Shown: piece by piece, positions 7,284 to 12,574 of the stretch
Numbering within the stretch: the first letter of the stretch is position 1
How the letters are laid out: every line of letters begins with the position of its first letter
NCBI GenBank assembly: GCA_003220855.1
Contig: QHTP01000050.1
Location: 1-12,574 of the forward strand
Length of the DNA: 12,574 nt
Direction: 5' to 3'
Origin: Gemmatimonadota bacterium
Lineage (GTDB): Bacteria > Gemmatimonadota > Gemmatimonadetes > Gemmatimonadales > GWC2-71-9
Position numbers and translations under genes: made by a program
The notes under the pieces: model-generated
Database searches by the model: none
What the model saw: only the letters and a program-made list of their open reading frames with translations
Told to the model about the DNA's origin: nothing

Positions 7284-8029
7284 ACATCCTGATCTCGAAC
7301 GACGACGGCATCCTGGCACGCGGCCTCGCGGTCCTGGGCGAAGTATGCACCACGCTCGGCCAGGTGACGGTCGTCGCCCCGGATCGGGAGCAGAGCGGCA
7401 CGTCGCACTCGCTCACGCTGCACCGGCCGGTGCGGGCCACGCGGCGTCCGGACGGCGCGTTCCAGGTGGACGGTACCCCGACGGACTGCGTGCTGCTCGC
7501 CATCGGGGCGCTGATGCACGACAAGCCGGACTTCGTGATCTCCGGAATCAACCATGGTCAGAACATGGGCGAGGACGTGTTCTACTCGGGCACCGTGGCC
7601 GCGGCGATGGAGGGCCTGGTCGCCGGCATCCCCAGCATCGCGGTATCATACGCCGGCTCCGACTTGGACACGCTCGGGACGCATAAGGACGGCCTGCGCG
7701 AGCTGCTGCAGCGCATCGTGGCCGTGAAGGACTTCCCAAAGGAGACGCTCCTGAACATCAACCTTCCCGCCATTCCCGGCGGCGACGTGAAGGGCGTCAA
7801 GGTGACCCACCTGGGCAGCCGCGTATTCAGCGAGGAAATCGCGCTCATGAAGGACCCGTGGGGCAAGGAGATCTACTGGATCGGCGGCGGTCGCATCACG
7901 TGGACCGGCGGCGCCGACTCCGATTTTCGGGCCACGAGTGACGGCTACATCTCGGTGACGCCGCTCCACATGGATATGACCAACTACAGGCTCATCGAAG
8001 TGGTGCGGAAGTGGTTCCCGGGCGACTGA
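7280..8029 (+). CDS. surE: 5'/3'-nucleotidase SurE
   Basis: 249 residues from ATG 7280, chosen because it gives the invariant N-terminus MNILISNDDG (metal-binding D8 and D9). The other metal-site elements are present: S39 in PDREQSGTSHSLTL and the INHGQNMG loop (N91, N95), followed by DVFYSGTVAAAMEG. SurE dephosphorylates nucleoside monophosphates, and in E. coli it is linked to stationary-phase survival. A C-terminal stretch with GYISVTPLHMDMTNY is also typical. It overlaps the upstream glycosyltransferase by four bases and the downstream pcm start by 19 bases; the surE-pcm order is a widely conserved gene pair. Confidence 0.98.
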   Translation: MNILISNDDGILARGLAVLGEVCTTLGQVTVVAPDREQSGTSHSLTLHRPVRATRRPDGAFQVDGTPTDCVLLAIGALMHDKPDFVISGINHGQNMGEDVFYSGTVAAAMEGLVAGIPSIAVSYAGSDLDTLGTHKDGLRELLQRIVAVKDFPKETLLNINLPAIPGGDVKGVKVTHLGSRVFSEEIALMKDPWGKEIYWIGGGRITWTGGADSDFRATSDGYISVTPLHMDMTNYRLIEVVRKWFPGD

Positions 8030-8685
8030 GCGGACCGGGCGACACGTTCGCGGGCTATCGGGCGCGGCTGGTCGAGACGCTGCGCGCGCAGGGCATCCGC
8101 GACCTGGCCGTCCTCAAGGCGTTCGCCGAAACGCCGCGCCATCTGTTCGTCCCCGACGCGGTCCGGCACCGCGCGTACGAGGATGCCGCGCTGCCGATCG
8201 GGAAGGGACAGACCATCTCGCAGCCGTACACCCAGGCCCGCTATCTCGAGGCCCTGCGGTTCCGGGGCAGGGAGCGGGTGCTCGAGATCGGGACCGGGTC
8301 GGGATACCAGACCGCGCTGCTCGCCGCTCTCGCCGCGACCGTGTTTTCGGTAGAGCGGGTGCAGGCGCTCGCCCTCGCGGCCCAGCGCGCGCTGCGCGAA
8401 GCGCTGGTCACCAACGTCTCGGTCCTGCTGGGCGACGGGACGCTCGGCTGGAGCGCCTACGCACCATACGACGCGATCCTCGTCACCGCGGGCGGTCCCG
8501 ACGTGCCGCCCCCGCTCGTGGAGCAGCTCGCGCCCGGGGGCCGACTGCTGATCCCGCTGGGCGTGCGCGGCGCCCAGACGCTCACGCTGGTCGAGCGCGC
8601 CGGGGCGGGCGGCGAGCTGCGCCACACGCCGCTGGGCACCGCCCGGTTCGTCCCTTTGCTCGGGGAGCACGGCTTCGATGCTTGA
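8011..8685 (+). CDS. pcm: Protein-L-isoaspartate O-methyltransferase
   Basis: 224 residues, standard size. It methylates isoaspartyl residues in damaged proteins using S-adenosylmethionine. Key features: the substrate-side PRHLFVP (42-48), LPIGKGQTISQPYTQA with the conserved S70, AdoMet motif I VLEIGTGSGYQTALL at 90-104, SVERVQ acidic end of strand 2, and DAILVTAGGPDVPPPLVEQLAPGGRLLIPLG. The start is GTG 8011 inside the end of surE; no other standard start codon lies between it and the conserved region, but the first ten residues are not conserved and the exact start is uncertain. It overlaps the next gene by eight bases. Confidence 0.95.
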   Translation: MVPGRLSGPGDTFAGYRARLVETLRAQGIRDLAVLKAFAETPRHLFVPDAVRHRAYEDAALPIGKGQTISQPYTQARYLEALRFRGRERVLEIGTGSGYQTALLAALAATVFSVERVQALALAAQRALREALVTNVSVLLGDGTLGWSAYAPYDAILVTAGGPDVPPPLVEQLAPGGRLLIPLGVRGAQTLTLVERAGAGGELRHTPLGTARFVPLLGEHGFDA

Positions 8686-9319
8686 GTCGTTCATCCAGTG
8701 GCTGCTCGAGCGGTTCCGCGACCTCGGGTACCCCGGGATCGTGGTCCTCATGGCCGTCGAGTCGTCGATTCTGCCGCTGCCGAGCGAGCTCGTCATGCCG
8801 CCGGCGGGATACCTTGTGGCGAAAGGCGAGATGGATTTCCTGCTGGCGCTGGCGTGCGGCGTGCTGGGGAGCATTCTCGGCTCGCTCGCGAACTACGGGC
8901 TCGCGCGCTGGCTGGGCCGCGCGTTCTTTCTGCGCCTAGGGAAATACGCGTTGCTCACCGAGAAGGGGCTGGATCGCTCGGAACGCTACTTTGCGGCCCA
9001 CGGCGAGATCAGTGTATTCATGGGGCGGATGCTGCCCGTCGTGCGTCACCTGATCTCGATTCCCGCGGGGATTGCCCGGATGAGCCTGAAGCGGTTTGTG
9101 CTCTTCACGGGGCTCGGCGCGCTCGTCTGGTGCGCGATTCTCACGTGGATCGGCTGGTTCATCGGGAGCCGGGAAGACGTGATCCTCGCGGTGCTCGACC
9201 AGGAAGCCCGGCGCTACACCGGACGGGCCGTGCTGATTGTCGTGCCCTTCCTGGCGCTCCTCGCGGTGCTATACGTCTGGTGGCACCGGCGGCGGGCGTC
9301 ACAGGGGCGGCAGGGGTGA
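8678..9319 (+). CDS. DedA-family integral membrane protein
   Basis: 213 residues with hydrophobic segments around 20-40, 52-75, 140-165 and 180-203. The DedA/SNARE-associated signatures are visible: VESSILPLPSELVMPPAGYL (27-46, with E28, P33, P35 and E37) and GRMLPVVRHLISIPAGIARM (116-135, with the conserved R117, P120 and R123). Family members are reported to translocate undecaprenyl phosphate or phospholipids across the inner membrane and to support envelope integrity; which lipid this one handles cannot be said. ATG 8678 overlaps the end of pcm by eight bases. Genes for phospholipid synthesis (plsY, gpsA) and glycan transfer are in the same gene run, consistent with an envelope role. Confidence 0.93.
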   Translation: MLESFIQWLLERFRDLGYPGIVVLMAVESSILPLPSELVMPPAGYLVAKGEMDFLLALACGVLGSILGSLANYGLARWLGRAFFLRLGKYALLTEKGLDRSERYFAAHGEISVFMGRMLPVVRHLISIPAGIARMSLKRFVLFTGLGALVWCAILTWIGWFIGSREDVILAVLDQEARRYTGRAVLIVVPFLALLAVLYVWWHRRRASQGRQG

Positions 9320-9329
9320 AGCGGCCGGC

Positions 9330-9602
9330 ATGGTCACGCTGCGGTTTCTCGTCTACGGGCGGGTCCAAGGAGTCGGGTTTCGCTGGTTCGCGTGGCGCGA
9401 GGCCGACCGGCTGGGACTCCGCGGGTTCGTGCGCAACCAGAGCGATGGTTCCGTGGAAGTGATCGCCGCCGGGCCGCCCCAGGCGCTCGAAGAGCTCGAG
9501 CGCGTCCTGGGGCGGGGGCCGGCCCAGGCGCGGGTCGAGCGTGTGGAAAGAAGCGATGTTCCACATGAGCTGTTGATCCCGAACGCTTTCGATATCAGGT
9601 AG
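9330..9602 (+). CDS. Acylphosphatase
   Basis: 90 residues, the normal size for this small enzyme, which hydrolyses acyl-phosphates such as acetyl- or 1,3-bisphosphoglyceryl phosphate. The signature VYGRVQGVGFRWF (8-20) carries the catalytic/phosphate-binding arginine R18, and GFVRNQSDGSVEV carries the catalytic asparagine N36. The rest follows the alpha/beta pattern EVIAAGPPQALEELERVL. The start is ATG 9330, preceded by a GGGGTGA stretch; longer upstream starts would run back through dedA. The gene starts ten bases after dedA. Since PlsY uses acyl-phosphates, an acylphosphatase in the same run is suggestive, but no functional link is shown. Confidence 0.95.
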   Translation: MVTLRFLVYGRVQGVGFRWFAWREADRLGLRGFVRNQSDGSVEVIAAGPPQALEELERVLGRGPAQARVERVERSDVPHELLIPNAFDIR

Positions 9603-9616
9603 TTGAGAGGCTCCCC

Positions 9617-10153
9617 GTGACTGCGACGATCAGCGTCCAAGACATCTACCGCACCATCCGCGACGTGCCCGATTTTCCCAAACCGGGGATCCTGTTCAAG
9701 GACATCACACCGTTGCTGCTCGACCCGAGGGCGTTCCGGCGGGCGGTGGAGTTGATGTCGACGCCGTTCGCCGGCGCCGGGGCCACACGCGTCGTTTCGA
9801 TCGAATCTCGCGGGTTCCTGCTGGGTGCGCCGGTCGCGTTGGCGCTGGACGCCGGCCTCGTGCCCATCCGCAAGCCCGGCAAGCTGCCGGCGGCCCGCGG
9901 GCGCGTCGAATACGCGCTCGAGTACGGGACCGATGCGCTGGAGATGCACCGCGATGCGATGACCCGGGCCGACCGCGTGCTGATCGTGGACGATGTCTTG
10001 GCCACGGGCGGCACGGCCGAGGCGGCGGCCAAGTTGGTGCGGGCGCACGGCGCCGATGTGGTCGGGTTCACCTTTCTCATCGAGCTGGATTTGCTGAAGG
10101 GGCGTGAGCGGCTGCGGGGCGAGCGAGTGGAGGCCTTGCTACACTATGCGTAA
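9617..10153 (+). CDS. apt: Adenine phosphoribosyltransferase
   Basis: 178 residues, typical for Apt. It converts adenine and PRPP to AMP in the purine salvage pathway, in the cytoplasm. The N-terminal IRDVPDFPKPGILFKDITPLL is diagnostic of the family; SIESRGFLLGAPVALAL and VPIRKPGKLP form the substrate lid and base-binding parts, and the PRPP loop LIVDDVLATGGTA lies at 122-134. It starts with GTG 9617, with GAGAGG at 9605-9610 and a six-base spacer; this start gives the expected short lead before the family motif. It follows acylphosphatase by 14 bases and is probably the last protein gene of the long run before the tRNA. Confidence 0.97.
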   Translation: MTATISVQDIYRTIRDVPDFPKPGILFKDITPLLLDPRAFRRAVELMSTPFAGAGATRVVSIESRGFLLGAPVALALDAGLVPIRKPGKLPAARGRVEYALEYGTDALEMHRDAMTRADRVLIVDDVLATGGTAEAAAKLVRAHGADVVGFTFLIELDLLKGRERLRGERVEALLHYA

Positions 10154-10165
10154 CCCTTCTAGATT
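10136..10165 (+). promoter_or_regulatory. Possible sigma-70-type promoter for the tRNA gene
   Basis: TTGCTA (10136-10141) and TAGATT (10160-10165) each match the -35 and -10 consensus at four of six positions, with an 18-base spacer. Transcription would begin just before the tRNA 5' end. In GC-rich DNA this is plausible but weak; the tRNA could also be cotranscribed with apt. Confidence 0.25.
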
Positions 10166-10176
10166 CCGAGGTTTAC

Positions 10177-10250
10177 GCCCCTGTAGCTCAGGTGGATAGA
10201 GCAGCGGTTTCCTAAACCGTTGGCCGGGTGTTCGAGTCACCCCAGGGGCA
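10177..10250 (+). tRNA. tRNA-Arg (anticodon CCU)
   Basis: A complete cloverleaf can be folded. Acceptor GCCCCTG (10177-10183) pairs with CAGGGGC (10243-10249), with discriminator A at 10250. The D stem is GCTC/GAGC (10186-10189 with 10199-10202). The anticodon stem GCGGT/ACCGT closes the loop TTCCTAA with anticodon CCT at 10211-10213, which reads AGG arginine codons. The variable loop is five bases and the T arm is GGGTG-TTCGAGT-CACCC. The 3' CCA is not encoded, so it must be added by a nucleotidyltransferase. tRNA 3' ends are common integration sites, but nothing foreign follows this one. Confidence 0.96.
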
Positions 10251-10268
10251 CGGCGAGAAGCAGGTTAT

Positions 10269-10274
10269 GGAGGT
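10269..10274 (+). promoter_or_regulatory. Strong Shine-Dalgarno GGAGGT
   Basis: GGAGGT ends six bases before the ATG at 10281. It is the clearest ribosome-binding site in the window and fixes the start of the membrane-anchored TPR protein. Confidence 0.85.
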
Positions 10275-10280
10275 CAGCGA

Positions 10281-10961
10281 ATGGCGACGACGGTGACGAG
10301 CGCAGGACAACCGGCAGGAGCGGAAGCCACCGCGCTGACCTGGCTCACCGAGTGGATCAAGGGCCATCGCCAAGTGGCGACATATGCCGCCGTGGTGCTC
10401 GCGCTCGCGGCCGGACTGTTCGCCTGGAATTTGCTGACGACCAAGACCGCCGAGCGCAACGCTGGGAGCCAGCTCGAGCAAGGCCGCCTGGCACTCGACT
10501 CCAAGAATTATCCACTGGCGGCGAGCGTACTCGCGCAGGTCGTGGAGAACTACTCCGGCACGCATGCCGCGCAGGAGGGCGCCATTCTGCTGGCGCAGGT
10601 ACGGCTGGCGCAGGGGCAGACGCAACAGGCGATCGACGTGTTGCAGCGCTACGCGCCCACAGCGGACAAAGATTTCCGGGCGCAGGCGTACGGCTTGTTG
10701 GGCGCGGCTTACGAGAACGCGCTCAAGCCGAAGGACGCCGCGACGGCGTACGGGCAGGCGGCGGCCGCGGCGCAGTATCCGTTTCTGCGGGCGCAATTCC
10801 TTGACGACGCGGGGCGCGCCTGGATCGCTGCCGCGGACACGGCGAAGGCGCTGGCGGCGTACCGCACGATCGTGCAACAACTCGATTCGACGAGCGCGGT
10901 CGGGGAGGCCAAGGTGCGGATCGGGGAGTTGACCAAAGGGGCGACAGATGTGGCGAAGTGA
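10281..10961 (+). CDS. Membrane-anchored TPR protein (YfgM/TPR_21-like)
   Basis: 226 residues. A charged segment (WLTEWIKGHRQ, 21-31) is followed by one transmembrane helix at about 32-52, giving an N-in, C-out anchor with the rest in the periplasm. From about residue 55 onward there are TPR-like helix pairs: a block with GSQLEQGRLALDSKNYPLAASVLAQVV, then AILLAQVRLAQGQTQQAIDVLQRY, then RAQAYGLLGAAYENALKPKDAATAYGQA, then DDAGRAWIAAADTAKALAAYRTIV. This layout matches YfgM-like/TPR_21 proteins, which in E. coli assist at the Sec translocon, and also looser outer-membrane assembly TPRs. Exact role unknown. The start is supported by GGAGGT. It is the last plus-strand gene before the coding strand switches. 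Confidence 0.88.
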   Translation: MATTVTSAGQPAGAEATALTWLTEWIKGHRQVATYAAVVLALAAGLFAWNLLTTKTAERNAGSQLEQGRLALDSKNYPLAASVLAQVVENYSGTHAAQEGAILLAQVRLAQGQTQQAIDVLQRYAPTADKDFRAQAYGLLGAAYENALKPKDAATAYGQAAAAAQYPFLRAQFLDDAGRAWIAAADTAKALAAYRTIVQQLDSTSAVGEAKVRIGELTKGATDVAK

Positions 10962-10982
10962 CCACGCCTTTTGTGCTCACGT

Positions 10983-11010
10983 ACTTCGTATAAGATATGT
11001 TATGTTAAGT
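10983..11010 (+). other. dif: Candidate chromosomal dif site (XerC/XerD recombination site)
   Basis: A 28-bp site in an AT-rich island of otherwise GC-rich DNA. Left arm ACTTCGTATAA (10983-10993) is XerC-type, the centre is GATATG (10994-10999), and the right arm TTATGTTAAGT (11000-11010) is XerD-type. From memory, the right arm differs from the E. coli dif XerD arm (TTATGTTAAAT) at one base, and the left arm resembles the Firmicutes dif arm (ACTTCCTATAA type). The two arms are inverted repeats at 8 of 11 positions, including TTAT next to the centre. It sits between convergent genes, exactly where coding direction flips, as expected at a replication terminus. Confidence 0.87.
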
Positions 11011-11039
11011 TGAAGCACGAGGCGATGTGGAGAAGCCCC

Positions 11040-11906
11040 TCAGTTAATCACACCCCGCACCACCAGCCTAGCCTCACCCCCGAGCCAGACGTCGTCGTAG
11101 AAGCCGTCTAGGCCCTTCCGAGCCCGGATGGCGAGCGGGCGGCCGCTCCAGGTCCAGACCGTAACCGGGGGCTCTGCCAGGCCCCACTCGGCCAGCGCGC
11201 AGGCCGCGGCCACCGCGCCGGTGCCGCAGGCCAGCGTCTCCGCTTCCACCCCCCGCTCGTACGTCCGCATGCGCCATGCGCCGGCGCCATCGCGAGACAG
11301 AAAGTTCACGTTCGCGCCCTCGGGCCCGACGCACGGGTTCGACCGCAGCATCCGGCCGCGTCCTTCCACGTCCACTCGAGAAACCTCCTCGACGAGCACG
11401 ACGAGATGCGGCACGCCCACGGTCCCGAGGACGGCGCGTTCTTCACCCGGGGAGAGTGTCAAGCCCGACACCGGCGCGGGCGGCGCCACGGGCGCCAAGT
11501 GCAGCTCGGCGCGCTCGTCGGGAGAGACACAGCGGCTCTCGTAGATGCCGGCGTCGGTCTCGAGCACCATGCCCTGGGGGCGCCCCAGCTCCAACCGCGC
11601 GGCGAGCCGGGTGCTGCAGAGCGCCGCGTTGCCACACATCGCGGCGCGGGAGCCGTCGGAGTTGAAGTAGATCATGCGCACGCTGTCGGACCGCGTGCCC
11701 GGGCCGACGAACACCAGCCCATCGGCTCCGACGCCGGTGCCGCGCGCGCACACCGCGCGAATGTCGGCCGCGGTCCATTGCTCCGGCGTCGTGTGCCGTG
11801 CGTCCACCATGACGAAGTCGTTGCCCGACCCCGTCATCTTGTAGATCGCCGTGCCGACTAGATGCGGCCGAACCAGGTCATGAGTCTCAGCCGCGGCACC
11901 ATCCAC
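11040..11906 (-). CDS. dapF: Diaminopimelate epimerase
   Basis: Interconverts LL- and meso-diaminopimelate for lysine and peptidoglycan synthesis. The family N-terminus reads AIYKMTGSGNDFVMVD; the two catalytic cysteines are in FNSDGSRAAMCGNA and in EAETLACGTGAVAAA, and GVPHLVVLV and ANVNFLS also match. The start is uncertain. The first in-frame ATG (11837) lies inside the conserved motif and would give 265 residues lacking the first beta strand. The nearest upstream standard start is GTG 11906 (288 residues, used here), which overlaps the upstream glycosyltransferase by 49 bases; a CTG at 11876 is a rarer option. Stop is TGA at 11040-11042. It is convergent with the TPR gene at 10281 across the dif-like site and probably cotranscribed with the upstream glycosyltransferase. 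Confidence 0.95.
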   Translation of the reverse strand: MDGAAAETHDLVRPHLVGTAIYKMTGSGNDFVMVDARHTTPEQWTAADIRAVCARGTGVGADGLVFVGPGTRSDSVRMIYFNSDGSRAAMCGNAALCSTRLAARLELGRPQGMVLETDAGIYESRCVSPDERAELHLAPVAPPAPVSGLTLSPGEERAVLGTVGVPHLVVLVEEVSRVDVEGRGRMLRSNPCVGPEGANVNFLSRDGAGAWRMRTYERGVEAETLACGTGAVAAACALAEWGLAEPPVTVWTWSGRPLAIRARKGLDGFYDDVWLGGEARLVVRGVIN

Positions 11907-12574
11907 ACGGCTTCCCGCACGATCGACCGATTCATCTTGCTTTGCCCCTCGGTTCGGTCGACGAACACGATCGGGACTTCCTTCAGCGTGAACCCTTTGC
12001 GCCATGCGCGCACGCTCATTTCGATCTGAAACGCGTAGCCGTTGGACCGGACCTGCGACAGGTCGATCGCTTCGAGCACTCGCCTGCGAAAACACTTGAA
12101 CCCCCCGGTCAGGTCCCAGATCCGGAGGCCCGTGATCCGGCGGGCGTAGATATTCGCGCAATACGATAGCACAAGGCGGCCTATCGGCCAGTTGACCACG
12201 GTCACCTTGCCCCCGAGGTAGCGCGATCCGAGCACCAGGTCGGCGTCGGCGATGGCCTTGAGAAACTCCTTTAAGTGCCCCGGGTCATGGGAGAAATCGG
12301 CGTCCATCTCGAACACATAGTCGTACCCCCGTTCGAGAGCCCACTTGAAGCCGGTGATGTAAGCGGTTCCCAGACCCAGCTTTGTTTCGCGATGCAACAC
12401 GTGGACGCGGGGCTCCTTCTGGGCCAGGGCCTCGGCCAACTGGCCGGTGCCGTCCGGGGAGTGGTCGTCGACCACCAGGATTTCGAGCCGGGAATCCTGG
12501 ACCAGCACCTGCTCCACGACGAGGGGGAGATTGGCGATTTCGTTGTACGTGGGAATGACGACCAGCCCGCGCTC
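11858..12574 (-). CDS. Polyprenol-phosphate mannosyltransferase-like GT2 (5' end outside window)
   Basis: At least 238 residues, open at the window edge; only a few N-terminal residues are probably missing, because the first strand LVVIPTYNE is already present. It is a GT-A fold of the DPM1 type: VVDDHSPDGTG for nucleotide binding, ETKLGLGTAYITGFKWAL, the metal-binding MDADFSHDPGHL, and GSRYLGG, then LTGGFKCFRR and GYAFQIEMSVRAWRKGF with EVPIVFVDR, all classic for dolichyl/polyprenyl-phosphate mannose or glucose synthases. No C-terminal transmembrane helices follow. It would load a hexose on a polyprenyl phosphate carrier for envelope glycans or protein glycosylation. It ends with TAG at 11858-11860, inside the presumed dapF start region. 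It is more DPM1-like than the glycosyltransferase at 6570. Confidence 0.93.
   Translation of the reverse strand, partial: ERGLVVIPTYNEIANLPLVVEQVLVQDSRLEILVVDDHSPDGTGQLAEALAQKEPRVHVLHRETKLGLGTAYITGFKWALERGYDYVFEMDADFSHDPGHLKEFLKAIADADLVLGSRYLGGKVTVVNWPIGRLVLSYCANIYARRITGLRIWDLTGGFKCFRRRVLEAIDLSQVRSNGYAFQIEMSVRAWRKGFTLKEVPIVFVDRTEGQSKMNRSIVREAVWMVPRLRLMTWFGRI

Noticed and set aside
10177..10300. tRNA-Arg as an integration site for a mobile element
   Set aside because: No integrase, no repeat of the tRNA 3' end within the window, and the downstream gene is an ordinary membrane TPR protein with matching composition.
10983..11015. Resemblance to loxP (shared ACTTCGTATA)
   Set aside because: The second arm does not match the loxP inverted repeat, the spacer is six rather than eight bases, and the layout fits dif.
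10962..11040. Possible bidirectional terminator between the convergent genes
   Set aside because: GTGCT and AGCAC can pair only across a loop of about 40 bases and there is no compact GC stem followed by a T run; the AT-rich part is better explained as the dif site.
1..12574. CRISPR array, insertion sequence, toxin-antitoxin or defence system
   Set aside because: No regularly spaced repeats, transposase, nuclease or small paired genes were seen; the genes are housekeeping.

Overview
The window is a GC-rich, very gene-dense piece of bacterial chromosome carrying mostly housekeeping genes. The gene set and order (DUF512 radical-SAM protein, der, plsY, gpsA, a small MerR regulator, a family 2 glycosyltransferase, surE, pcm, a DedA protein), the TPR proteins and the GAACGCG-type palindromic repeats would fit Gemmatimonadota or another GC-rich, poorly cultured phylum. 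That placement is an inference from style and gene order, not a proven assignment.

Layout. Positions 3-155 hold the last codons of a probable GH30-type glycoside hydrolase. Positions 190-1809 encode an exported TPR protein. From 1900 to 10153 a nearly gap-free run of plus-strand genes follows: DUF512 protein, der, plsY, gpsA, merR-like, glycosyltransferase, surE, pcm, dedA, acylphosphatase and apt. Many are joined by ATGA stop/start overlaps, so the run probably behaves as one or a few translationally coupled operons. A tRNA-Arg(CCU) gene and a membrane-anchored TPR protein complete the plus-strand block. After a short AT-rich gap the coding strand switches: dapF and a polyprenol-phosphate mannosyltransferase-like gene lie on the minus strand, the latter running off the window.

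Main discovery. The AT-rich gap between the two convergent blocks (10983-11010) holds a textbook-like 28-bp dif site: an 11-bp XerC-type arm, a 6-bp centre and an 11-bp XerD-type arm. Its position exactly where coding strand flips is what is expected at a chromosome replication terminus. The window therefore probably spans the terminus.

Other points of interest. The DUF512 protein seems to lack about 33 conserved residues of its radical-SAM core by a clean in-frame deletion, and its C-terminus is overwritten by an 81-bp inverted repeat made of GAACGCG units. A second palindromic element lies between plsY and gpsA. A run of ten G at the gpsA/merR junction would fuse the two proteins after a single -1 slip. 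dapF has no normal start codon where the family's N-terminus should begin.

How the genes fit together. GpsA makes glycerol-3-phosphate and PlsY acylates it to start phospholipid synthesis; DedA is a membrane-lipid-linked transporter family. Der is a ribosome-assembly GTPase. SurE (nucleotidase) and Pcm (isoaspartyl repair) are a classic stress/stationary-phase pair. Apt salvages adenine. I see no defence island, CRISPR array, insertion sequence or biosynthetic cluster.
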